A stretch of DNA of 64,000 nucleotides from NCBI RefSeq assembly GCF_002198095.1, contig NZ_NHMK01000031.1:18501-82500 (forward strand), in the 5' to 3' direction. The notes under the pieces are model-generated. The model did no database searches. It saw only the letters and a list, made by a program, of their open reading frames with translations, and was not told the origin of the DNA. Below are positions 50,314 to 57,938 of this stretch, one piece after another. Source of the stretch: Deinococcus indicus (GTDB lineage: Bacteria; Deinococcota; Deinococci; Deinococcales; Deinococcaceae). How positions within the stretch are numbered: position 1 is the stretch's first letter; each line of letters begins with the position of its first letter. A program made the translations under genes and the position numbers.

Positions 50314-51576
50314 ATGACCAATCCAGCGCAGGTGGCCGCCCAGCCGTTCACGCCCGAACAGCAGCGCACGCAGGAGGCCGTGCAGGCCCTGTGGCACCCA
50401 CAGACCATCCCGGACCCGTACCCGGCGTACGCCGCGCTGCGCGACCTGAACCCGTCCGGCGTGCTGGGCGTGTCGGAGTGGGGCATGACCTTCGTGACCT
50501 CGCACGCCGTGAACAGCGCCGTGCTGCGCTCCCCGCTGGCCCTCTCGGGGGCCGTGATCTCGCAGATGCCGGCCGACACGCAGGGCACCCGGCTGCTGCA
50601 ACCCATGATGCTGTTCCACAACGGCCCCTCGCACGCCCGCCTGCGCGGGCTGGTGCAGGCGGCCTTCACGCCGCGCGTGGTCGAGGCGCAACGCGAACTG
50701 GTGCAGGCGGTCCTGACCGACCTGCTGGACGCCCTGCCCACCGACCGGGACGTGGACCTCGTGGCTGGACTGGCCGCGCCCCTCCCGGCGCGCGTGATCA
50801 TGCGGATGCTGGGCCTGCGCGGCGAGGACGAGGCGAAATTCATGCGCTGGACCCAGAGCGTCGCGGACCTGCTGGGCGGCGCGGAAGGCAATCCGGATCT
50901 GCTGGCCCGCATCGAGGCGGACGCCAGCGAGATGCGCGCGTACTTCCGCGACCTGGCCGACGAACTGCGCGCGCACCCGCAACCCGGCCTGCTGAGCGCC
51001 ATGGCCGCCGCGCAGGACGGCGGCGAACGCCTGAGCAGCGACGAACTGCTCTCGAACGCCGTGCTGCTGCTGGCCGCCGGGCACGAGACGACCAGCAACC
51101 TGATTCCTGGCGGCCTCCTCGAACTCGCCCGGCAACCCCAGGCGTGGGCCGCCCTGGTCGCCCGCCCCGACCACCCGAACGTCGCGGACGAACTGCTGCG
51201 CGTCGTCTCGCCCGTGCAACTCGACGGGCGCACCCTGGCCGGCGACCTCACCACCACCGGCGCGGACGGCCAGCCCCTCACCCTCCCGGCCGGCACGCAA
51301 GTGCAGACCATGCTGGCCGCCGCGAACCGCGACCCCGGCGTGTTCCCCGACCCCGACCGCCTCGACTGGGACCGCCCGAACAGCGCCCGGCACCTCGCCT
51401 TCGCCGCCGGCGCGCACTACTGCCTGGGCGCGTCCCTGGCCCGCCTGGAAATCGCGGAAGTGTACGCCGCGCTCGCCCGCCGCTTCCCGAACCTGACCGT
51501 CAGCGACCCCACCCCGCCGTTCAAGGCGAACCTCGTCCTGCGCGGCCCGCAGGAACTCCGGGTCCGGCTCGGGTAG
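50314..51576 (+). CDS. Cytochrome P450
   Basis: Soluble bacterial haem monooxygenase, 420 residues. The oxygen-binding I-helix motif is LAAGHETTSN near 258, the ExxR motif ELLR near 294, and the haem-thiolate site FAAGAHYCLGASLARLE near 370. The ERR-triad arginine lies in FPDPDRLDWDRPN. No ferredoxin or reductase gene is adjacent. Related Deinococcus P450s include carotenoid hydroxylases, but the substrate here is not evident. ATG at 50314 has CACGCT 5 nt upstream; the frame is open earlier without homology. Confidence 0.93.
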   Translation: MTNPAQVAAQPFTPEQQRTQEAVQALWHPQTIPDPYPAYAALRDLNPSGVLGVSEWGMTFVTSHAVNSAVLRSPLALSGAVISQMPADTQGTRLLQPMMLFHNGPSHARLRGLVQAAFTPRVVEAQRELVQAVLTDLLDALPTDRDVDLVAGLAAPLPARVIMRMLGLRGEDEAKFMRWTQSVADLLGGAEGNPDLLARIEADASEMRAYFRDLADELRAHPQPGLLSAMAAAQDGGERLSSDELLSNAVLLLAAGHETTSNLIPGGLLELARQPQAWAALVARPDHPNVADELLRVVSPVQLDGRTLAGDLTTTGADGQPLTLPAGTQVQTMLAAANRDPGVFPDPDRLDWDRPNSARHLAFAAGAHYCLGASLARLEIAEVYAALARRFPNLTVSDPTPPFKANLVLRGPQELRVRLG

Positions 51577-51591
51577 GCCAGAGCGGCGGCG

Positions 51592-52125
51592 CTACCCCTC
51601 CTCGATCCAGAACACGCCGCCCAAGCCGACGCGGGGCGCGAGGTGCAGGTCGCTGCCATCCACGAGCAGCGTGGCGCGAAGGGTGGGGCCGGGCTGGTAG
51701 GTGCTCAGCAGGCCGTAATGCTGGAGGCGCGGGCTGAATTCCAGGCCCACGGCAGGCGTCCCGGCGGTGAACAGACGGTGCAGGTGGCGTTGCAGCGCCT
51801 CGGCGCGGCGCACGCCCCACAGGCCGCGTGCGCGCAGCGGAAGGCCCTGTGCGCGCAGCCAGTCGTTCGTGCCGGTCAGCCAGTCCCAGGGCAGCACGGC
51901 GCGTTGCCCGCCAGTCGCGGGGACGATGAAGGCCCGCTGGGCGGTCAGCAGTTCGGCGGCCAGGGCGTCGCGCGGCGGCAGAGGCCGGTCCAGCCGGTCG
52001 GCGTGCCACCGCAGCAGGCACGCAGCGCTCAGGGGACCGCAGCCGACCAGCGCGCCGCGCACGGTGCCCTGGCCGCCGTCGTGCGGGAGGCGCGGGCCGG
52101 TGAAGGCGTGCAGGTCGTGGGTCAC
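51592..52125 (-). CDS. Hypothetical protein coupled to truA
   Basis: A 177-residue protein not recognised. It starts with GTG at 52125 overlapping the truA stop (GTGA), and the frame has no sensible earlier start because it runs antisense-like through truA. It has no membrane helix; segments include [26 protein letters not shown] and [30 protein letters not shown]. It ends 16 nt from the convergent P450 stop. Its codon style matches neighbours. Confidence 0.65.
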   Translation of the reverse strand: MTHDLHAFTGPRLPHDGGQGTVRGALVGCGPLSAACLLRWHADRLDRPLPPRDALAAELLTAQRAFIVPATGGQRAVLPWDWLTGTNDWLRAQGLPLRARGLWGVRRAEALQRHLHRLFTAGTPAVGLEFSPRLQHYGLLSTYQPGPTLRATLLVDGSDLHLAPRVGLGGVFWIEEG

Positions 52126-52916
52126 GCGGACGCGATTTCGGGGAAGCCCTCGTAGCGGGCGCCGGTGAAGGACAGGCCGTGCGCGGGCACGTTCGCGCCC
52201 GCCTGTGACCGCTGCCGCGAGTGCAGGATGCTCTCGGCCTGCTCGGGGCTCAGGCGGCCCTGTCCGGCCAGCAGCAGGGTGCCGACCAGTCCGCGCACCA
52301 TGTGCCGCAGGAAGCTCTCGCCGTGCACGTGGATTTCCCAGATCAGCGGGCCGGGCTGCACGCGCAGCCGCCGCAGTTCGCGCACGGTCTGGCGGTCCTC
52401 CTGGGTGGCGAACGCCGCGAAGTCGTGCGTGCCGGTCAGGGCGGCGGCGGCGGCGTTCATGGCGTCCGGGTTCAGGGGTTGCGGGACGTGCAGGGCGCGG
52501 CCGTGCCAGTGCGGGTGCCGTTGCGGGTGGACCAGCAGGCGGTACACGTACTGCCGCTCGGTGCACGAGAAGCGGGCGTGAAACCCGGCGGGCGCGTCGG
52601 CGGCGTGCAGGACGGCCACGGTGTGGGGCAGGTGGGCGTTCAGGGCGCGGGCCAGTTTGGTGGGGGGCACCTGGAAGGTGTCCGGCACGTCCACGTGGGC
52701 GGGCATGGCCTCGGCGTGCACGCCGGCATCGGTGCGGCCGGCGGCGACCGGGCGGAACTCCCCGCCGCCCAGCCGGGCCAGCGCGCCGTGCAAGGTGTCC
52801 TGCACGCTGGGCAGCGTGGGCTGGGACTGCCACCCGGCGTAGGGCGCGCCGTCCCAGGCGACGTGCAGCAGCAGGCGGCGGTGCCCGTCGGGGGGGCGGT
52901 AGTCCGGGCGGGTCAT
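52122..52916 (-). CDS. truA: tRNA pseudouridine(38-40) synthase TruA
   Basis: Modifies uridines 38-40 in the anticodon stem-loop. The 264 residues carry [15 protein letters not shown] near 19, the catalytic aspartate D63 in [26 protein letters not shown] near 115 and [19 protein letters not shown] near 205. It starts 4 nt after the csaB stop and its own stop overlaps the next gene, so it lies within a csaB-truA-hypothetical run. Confidence 0.95.
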   Translation of the reverse strand: MTRPDYRPPDGHRRLLLHVAWDGAPYAGWQSQPTLPSVQDTLHGALARLGGGEFRPVAAGRTDAGVHAEAMPAHVDVPDTFQVPPTKLARALNAHLPHTVAVLHAADAPAGFHARFSCTERQYVYRLLVHPQRHPHWHGRALHVPQPLNPDAMNAAAAALTGTHDFAAFATQEDRQTVRELRRLRVQPGPLIWEIHVHGESFLRHMVRGLVGTLLLAGQGRLSPEQAESILHSRQRSQAGANVPAHGLSFTGARYEGFPEIASA

Positions 52917-52920
52917 GGGC

Positions 52921-53898
52921 CTAGCGGTTCAGGGCGCGCCCGAAGCTCTGCGCGGCCCTGAGTTTCATGTCCTCGACGGCGTTCCAGTCGGGCACGACGC
53001 GCCGCAGGGCTTCCTCGGCCACCTGTTCGGCGTTCAGGTCGGTGGGGTGGGCGGGCGCGCCGGCGTCGGCGCAGAAGCCCTGCACCTTGGGGTCGTAGGC
53101 GACGCCGGTGAAGGGCGTGCCGGTCGCGGCGGCCAGGATCACGGCGTGCAGGCGCACCCCGATCACGTACCCGCTGGCGGCGATGGCGTCCAGCGCCACC
53201 TGTGGGTCGCGGGTGCTGATCACGTCGTTCGCGCCGAGGCTGTGGGCGGCTTCGTCGTCGTGGTCGGGCATGAAGCTCAGGGCGGTGACGTGGCGGCCCT
53301 CGGCCTGCAGGCGGCGGATGACGTCCCTGAGTTTCTCGGTGGCGTCGGTCACGTCGCCGCGCGGGGCGACGATCACGCGTTTCAGGTCGCGGGTGGCGGG
53401 CGCGGCGCTCAGCAGCAAGGCCGGGTCGCCGCCCAGTTCGGCGCGCACGCCCAGGCTGCCCAGGGTGTCCAGGCTGCCCTGGTCGCGCACGATGACGGTC
53501 ACGCCACGCAGCGCGCGGGCCACGCGACGGCCGCCCTGTTCGCTCAGGGGGCCGACGCTCTGGTTGAACACGACCACGCGGCGGCCCATCAGTTTCGCGA
53601 GGCGGATGATCGCCAGGTAGTACGTGAGGGTGCGGCTGCTGGTCTTGTCCTGAAGCAGGCCGCCCCCGCCGGACAGCAGCACGCGCGAGCGCATGAGCGC
53701 GCCCAGCACGGCGGCGGGTTTCATGCGTTCGGCGCTCAGGCAGTCGTAGGTGCGGGCGGTCTCGGCGGGGGTGTTCGACAGCAGCAGCGGCTCGGCGCTG
53801 TACTTGCGCAGTTCGCGGGTGATGGCCAGCGCGATGGCCTCGTCGCCGGTGTTCCCGAAGCCGTAGTAGCCGCTGACGGTGACGGTGGTGCGGGTCAT
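52921..53898 (-). CDS. csaB: CsaB-type polysaccharide pyruvyl transferase
   Basis: Adds a ketal pyruvate to cell-wall polysaccharide, which allows binding of SLH-domain S-layer proteins. The 325 residues begin [25 protein letters not shown], the diagnostic CsaB N-terminus; [22 protein letters not shown] near 88 and [37 protein letters not shown] near 222 follow. ATG at 53898 overlaps the DUF5693 stop by ATGA. The pairing with a DUF5693 membrane protein is the same as in Firmicutes. Confidence 0.93.
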   Translation of the reverse strand: MTRTTVTVSGYYGFGNTGDEAIALAITRELRKYSAEPLLLSNTPAETARTYDCLSAERMKPAAVLGALMRSRVLLSGGGGLLQDKTSSRTLTYYLAIIRLAKLMGRRVVVFNQSVGPLSEQGGRRVARALRGVTVIVRDQGSLDTLGSLGVRAELGGDPALLLSAAPATRDLKRVIVAPRGDVTDATEKLRDVIRRLQAEGRHVTALSFMPDHDDEAAHSLGANDVISTRDPQVALDAIAASGYVIGVRLHAVILAAATGTPFTGVAYDPKVQGFCADAGAPAHPTDLNAEQVAEEALRRVVPDWNAVEDMKLRAAQSFGRALNR

Positions 53899-55745
53899 GC
53901 GTTCACCGTCCGCGCGCCGTACGTGTGCCACAGGCGCAGCGCCGTGCGGACCAGCCAGAGGCCGACCAGACCGGCGATCAGGCCGACGCCCAGGCCCAGG
54001 AAGCAGCGGGTGGCGCTGATCAGCAGCGGCGTGTGGAAGTGCGAGAAGGTGTTCAGGATACTGGACTGGCCGACCACGCCGCCCAGGATCAGCATGGCGC
54101 CCAGGTAACCGGGCAGCGCGCCGCTCAGGCCCACGATGCCCAGCGGGTGGCCGGCCATCTCCTTGAAGCGCGGCCGCACGAGGCTGTCCTGAAGGTCCTG
54201 GCGGATCTTCGCCTCGGCGTCGCTGACGCTGGCGCCGGTGGCGTTGCCGCGCCGCAGGAACACCAGCGCGAACACGGCCAGCGCCGCGCCCATCACGACC
54301 ACGTCACCCAGTTTGATGGGCGCGTTGTAGATGTCCCGCGCGGTCTGGCGCAGGTCCTGGCGGGGCAGGAAGCTCAGGGCGACCAGCAGCAGCGGCAGCG
54401 CCAGGGTCAGGCCCACGCCCCGGAACGGTTCGAGGCCCAGCACGCTGTCGCGGTTCGCGCCTAGCGCGGAGACGAACAGCACGCCGCACAGGCTCAGGCC
54501 GGTCGCGATGAACCAGTCGGTCACGCGGGCGCGGCGCAGCACCAGTCCCAGCGCGGGGAAGGTCACGGCGGCGATCAGCGCGCCGCCCGCGAAGGGATCG
54601 AAGCGGTTCAGGCCCAGGGCCAGCGCGCCGCTCGCGGCGGCGACCAGCAGGCCCAGGCGGACCAGCGGGAAGCTCAGGCCCAGCAGCAGCAGCGCCGCGA
54701 CCGGCCCGATCAGGCTCAGGGCGCGCAGCGCCGTGTTCTCGGTGAAGGGCCGGATGACCGGCTCGGTGATCTTCACGCCGGACCGGCCCAGCAGCTCGGT
54801 GGTGCGGGTCAGCAGGGCCTCGGTCTCGTTGATGGTCGGGTAGGGGCGCAGGTACAGCAGGCGCATGGAGCGCTCACGGGCCGCGAGGTTGTACTTGCTG
54901 GCCAGCGTGATCGGGTCCAGGCGGTTCTGCCACGCGGGGTTCACGCTGAAGGTGCGGGCCGCGCCGTGCGTGGCGATCAGGGTGTCCAGGCCGCGCTGCG
55001 GGGTCGCCTCAATCAGCGCGGGGACGCGGTCCCCCATGCGTTCGTTGATCTTCTCCAGCAGTTCGGGCGTGCGCGCCCCGATGACCTCCTCGCCGTTGAA
55101 TGCGATGAACGGCACGTCCGGCCAGTCCGCGCCGGGTTCGCGCAGGGCGTCGTCGGCGTACGGGCGGTACACGATGGTGTAGCCCTTGCCCTTCAGTTCG
55201 CTGATCAGCGCGGCGTTCGGGCCGGTGGGCAGGAAGGTGGGGTCGGTGGGCCACTCGGTCCAGGTCAGGCCGCCCACGCGGACCTGCCGGGTGGGCATGG
55301 TGTAGCGGGCGGGCAGGGCCTCGGCCACGCCGGGTTTCAGCGAGCGCAGGTACACGTTCTGCGGGTTCGCGTCCGAGTCCGGGAAGTCGGCTTTCAGGTC
55401 CGCGCCGCTGCGCAGGTACACCTCGCCGCGCTGCACGAGATTCCCGATCACGTCCTCGTACACGGCGACGCCGTTCACGCCGAGCTTCTGGTAGCGGTCC
55501 ATCAGCGCCTGCGGTTCCAGGCCGAAACGGCGCGCCTGCGCGGCCACGGCCGGGTAATCCATGACCAGCGCGGCCGTCTTCTCGTCTCGTTCGTGGTTCA
55601 CGCGGCCCACGGCCAGCAGCAGCGCCGGAATCAGGGACAGCAGGATCAGGCCCAGCAGCGCCGGAGTCCAGGGGTGTCGGGACGGCGGCGGGACGGTCAT
55701 GCCGCCCTGGGCAGGCGCGTCGCGGGTGGGGGGAGCATCGGTCAC
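53895..55745 (-). CDS. DUF5693 family membrane protein
   Basis: A 616-residue protein of unknown function. It has a TM helix at about 28-48, an extracytoplasmic domain of about 270 residues (YPAVAAQARRFGLEPQALMDRYQKLGVNGVAVYEDVI; FIAFNGEEVIGARTPELLEKI), then about eight TM helices in the C-terminal half. GTG at 55745 is favoured because TAGGAT lies 6 nt upstream; another GTG at 55751 touches that box. It overlaps csaB by 4 nt, implying a shared role in pyruvylated wall polymer or S-layer assembly. Confidence 0.87.
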   Translation of the reverse strand: MTDAPPTRDAPAQGGMTVPPPSRHPWTPALLGLILLSLIPALLLAVGRVNHERDEKTAALVMDYPAVAAQARRFGLEPQALMDRYQKLGVNGVAVYEDVIGNLVQRGEVYLRSGADLKADFPDSDANPQNVYLRSLKPGVAEALPARYTMPTRQVRVGGLTWTEWPTDPTFLPTGPNAALISELKGKGYTIVYRPYADDALREPGADWPDVPFIAFNGEEVIGARTPELLEKINERMGDRVPALIEATPQRGLDTLIATHGAARTFSVNPAWQNRLDPITLASKYNLAARERSMRLLYLRPYPTINETEALLTRTTELLGRSGVKITEPVIRPFTENTALRALSLIGPVAALLLLGLSFPLVRLGLLVAAASGALALGLNRFDPFAGGALIAAVTFPALGLVLRRARVTDWFIATGLSLCGVLFVSALGANRDSVLGLEPFRGVGLTLALPLLLVALSFLPRQDLRQTARDIYNAPIKLGDVVVMGAALAVFALVFLRRGNATGASVSDAEAKIRQDLQDSLVRPRFKEMAGHPLGIVGLSGALPGYLGAMLILGGVVGQSSILNTFSHFHTPLLISATRCFLGLGVGLIAGLVGLWLVRTALRLWHTYGARTVNA

Positions 55746-55952
55746 AGGCACATCCTAAAGGGGAGAAACGGCGGAAATGGACGGAGGGTCGACGGGGGCC
55801 GGGCGGCGGTCCACCACCCCCGCAGCGCACGGACCTGTGGTCACGCGGGACCGGGGCGCGGTTGCGGGGCGGGCGCGGCGCCAGGGAGATTCATGCTGAC
55901 GGCCGCCGGAGGGCCGGGTCGTCCACCGAAAGGACCGACCGGCGCGCGGCGC

Positions 55953-56567
55953 TCAGATGGTCGCGCGGATCCGGGCGGCCAGCATGTCCAGCGCGGGTTC
56001 GTTCATGCCGCCGTGCGGGATGATCACGTCGGCGTAGCGTTTGGTGGGTTCCACGAAACTCAGGTGCATGGGGCGCACGTACTCCAGGTACTGCTCGATC
56101 ACGCTCTCGGGCGTGCGGCCACGTTCCTGCGTGTCGCGCAGCAGGCGGCGGATGAAGCGCACGTCGGCGTCGGCGTCCACGAACACCTTCAGGTGCATGC
56201 GGCCGCGCAGCGCCTCGTCGTACAGCGCGAAGAACCCCTCGAGGACCACGACCGGGCCGGGCAGGACGCGGGTGGTCTGCGCCGAACGGGTGTGGTTCGT
56301 GAAGTCGTACTCGGGCATGTCGATGGGCACGCCGGCCAGCAGGGCGTCCACGTGCTCGCCCAGCAGCGCCCAGTCGAAGGCGGCCGGGTGGTCGTAGTTG
56401 GTCTTCAGGCGCGCCTCGAAGGGAATGTCGTCCTGGTTGCGGTAGTAGTTGTCCTGGTTCAGGACGGCCACGCCCTCGCGCCCGACCGTCTCGATCACGC
56501 GGCGCGTGACGGTGGTCTTGCCGCTGCCGGACCCGCCGGCCACGCCGATCATGAACGGCCGGCTCAC
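55953..56567 (-). CDS. udk: Uridine kinase
   Basis: Phosphorylates uridine and cytidine in pyrimidine salvage. The 204 residues show the P-loop GVAGGSGSGKTTVTRR near 8, LNQDNYYRNQ near 35, NYDHPAAFDWALL near 56 with the base-binding aspartate, and RYADVIIPHGGMN near 178. The start is GTG at 56567 within the stop codon of the dehydrogenase-like gene (GTGA). The 207-nt gap on its other side (55746-55952) shows no gene. Confidence 0.94.
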   Translation of the reverse strand: MSRPFMIGVAGGSGSGKTTVTRRVIETVGREGVAVLNQDNYYRNQDDIPFEARLKTNYDHPAAFDWALLGEHVDALLAGVPIDMPEYDFTNHTRSAQTTRVLPGPVVVLEGFFALYDEALRGRMHLKVFVDADADVRFIRRLLRDTQERGRTPESVIEQYLEYVRPMHLSFVEPTKRYADVIIPHGGMNEPALDMLAARIRATI

Positions 56568-57628
56568 GCGACACCCCCGGCGGGGCGGACGCCGCTGGCA
56601 CTGGCGCCCAGACTGCCGATCAGGTCGATGCGGCGCTCGGCCATGCGGCGCGCCACGACGTGCGGGGCCTTGCCGTACTGCTCGGCGGCGGCCGTGATGC
56701 GGTTGACGATCTGGTACACCCGCTCGGCGGCCTGCGCGGCCTCCAGGCCGGTGGCCGCGGCGATCAGGCCCGCCGAGTTGATGGCGAAGTCCGGCATGTA
56801 CACGATTCCGGCCTCCTTGACGGCCTCCTCACCCCGGCGGGTCAGGGGGTGGTGCTCGCCGCCGGCAATCAGGCGGCACTGCAGGCGCGGCACGTCCTGA
56901 CTGCGGATGGTGTGCCCGTACCCGCAGGGTGCCAGGATGTCGCTGGGCACGTCGAGCAGTTCGTGGCAGCCGACGACCGTCACGCCGCTCAGGGTGTCCG
57001 CCAGCGCCTGCGCGCGTTCCGGACGGTCGTCCGCGACGGTCAGGCGCGCGCCCTCGCGGTGCAGGTGCCCGGCCAGCGCCCGGCCGACCGCGCCGACGCC
57101 CATGATCGCCACGCGCACGCCGCGCAGACTCTCGGAGCCCAGCGCGTGGCGCGCGGCGGCCTTCATGCCGCGGTACACGCCGTACCCCGTGACGGAACTC
57201 GTGTCGGTGTTCATGCCGAGCGTGGAGCGGGTCTCCTGCGCCACGAACGCGATGTCGGCCGGGCTCACGCCGATGTCCTCGGTCAGCACCACCCGCGACT
57301 CCATGGGCAGCACCTGACGGCCCAGCGCGCGGAACAGCGCTTCCCGGGCGTGCGGGTCCTCGACGCCCGACTCGGGCATCAGGATCACGCAGGCGCCGCC
57401 GCCGTAGTTCAGGCCGGCCAGCGCGGCCTTCAGGGTCAGGCTCTCGGACAGCGCCAGCGCCCCCCGGATCGCCAGTTCCTCGTCCTGTTCGCGCAGGCGC
57501 ACGCCGGCAATGGCGGGCCCCAGCACCGTCGAGTGGACCGCCAGGGCCGCGCGCAGACCGCTGGGGGCATGGTGAAGCAAGGTCAGGGCCTCGTGCCCGC
57601 GCGACTGCATCTCCTCAAGTATCAGCAT
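56564..57628 (-). CDS. Leu/Glu/Phe/Val dehydrogenase-family protein lacking the catalytic lysine
   Basis: A 354-residue protein closest to leucine dehydrogenase: two-domain fold, TEDIGVSPADIAFV near 115, GYGVYRGMKAAARHALG near 147, Rossmann loop IMGVGAVGRALAGHL near 175, and GIVYMPDFAINSAGL near 285. The usual active-site GGGK reads GGGA (A79), while the first lysine (K67 in LTLK) is kept; the AGxANNQL segment reads AGGEHHPL. Catalysis of amino-acid deamination is therefore doubtful. ATG at 57628 has AGGAG 4 nt upstream. Coupled to udk. Confidence 0.8.
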   Translation of the reverse strand: MLILEEMQSRGHEALTLLHHAPSGLRAALAVHSTVLGPAIAGVRLREQDEELAIRGALALSESLTLKAALAGLNYGGGACVILMPESGVEDPHAREALFRALGRQVLPMESRVVLTEDIGVSPADIAFVAQETRSTLGMNTDTSSVTGYGVYRGMKAAARHALGSESLRGVRVAIMGVGAVGRALAGHLHREGARLTVADDRPERAQALADTLSGVTVVGCHELLDVPSDILAPCGYGHTIRSQDVPRLQCRLIAGGEHHPLTRRGEEAVKEAGIVYMPDFAINSAGLIAAATGLEAAQAAERVYQIVNRITAAAEQYGKAPHVVARRMAERRIDLIGSLGASASGVRPAGGVA

Positions 57629-57938
57629 ATGACTCCTGTGTTCCGCCGCGTTCCGGGCCCCCGGCTCCGTTGCAGCGGGAGGGGGCCGCCCGGAGGGCGC
57701 GGTACCGCCCACCAGCGTATCACCGGGGCGCATGTCTTCACCAGCGGCGCATGCCCCGCCCGCGCCGGGCGGCGGGCCGCGTGAAAGAACGCTGTCAGAG
57801 GCCGTTCGTCACCCTGTGACAATGCTTACGCTGGTCCCTCGCCCGGCCGTCTCGCCGCCCCTCACCGGGGCGGCGCCGAACCGTGGCGCCGGGGCGCACA
57901 GACGTCCCTTACAATGGGGCGCACAAAGGGGGAATTGA
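57629..57938. promoter_or_regulatory. 310-nt divergent gap
   Basis: Between the dehydrogenase-like gene and the pseudo-E2 gene. Near the latter are TACAAT (57910-57915), AGGGGG (57926-57931) as SD, and a duplicated GGGGCGCACA. The middle (57700-57870) is GC-rich with the one AT-richer patch GTGACAATGCTTACGCT. No gene is seen. Confidence 0.4.

Noticed and set aside
52126..52833. N-terminal extension of the hypothetical gene at 51592 through truA
   Set aside because: The extension is Arg/Pro-rich and out of frame with the truA coding sequence on the same strand; the GTGA overlap marks the start.
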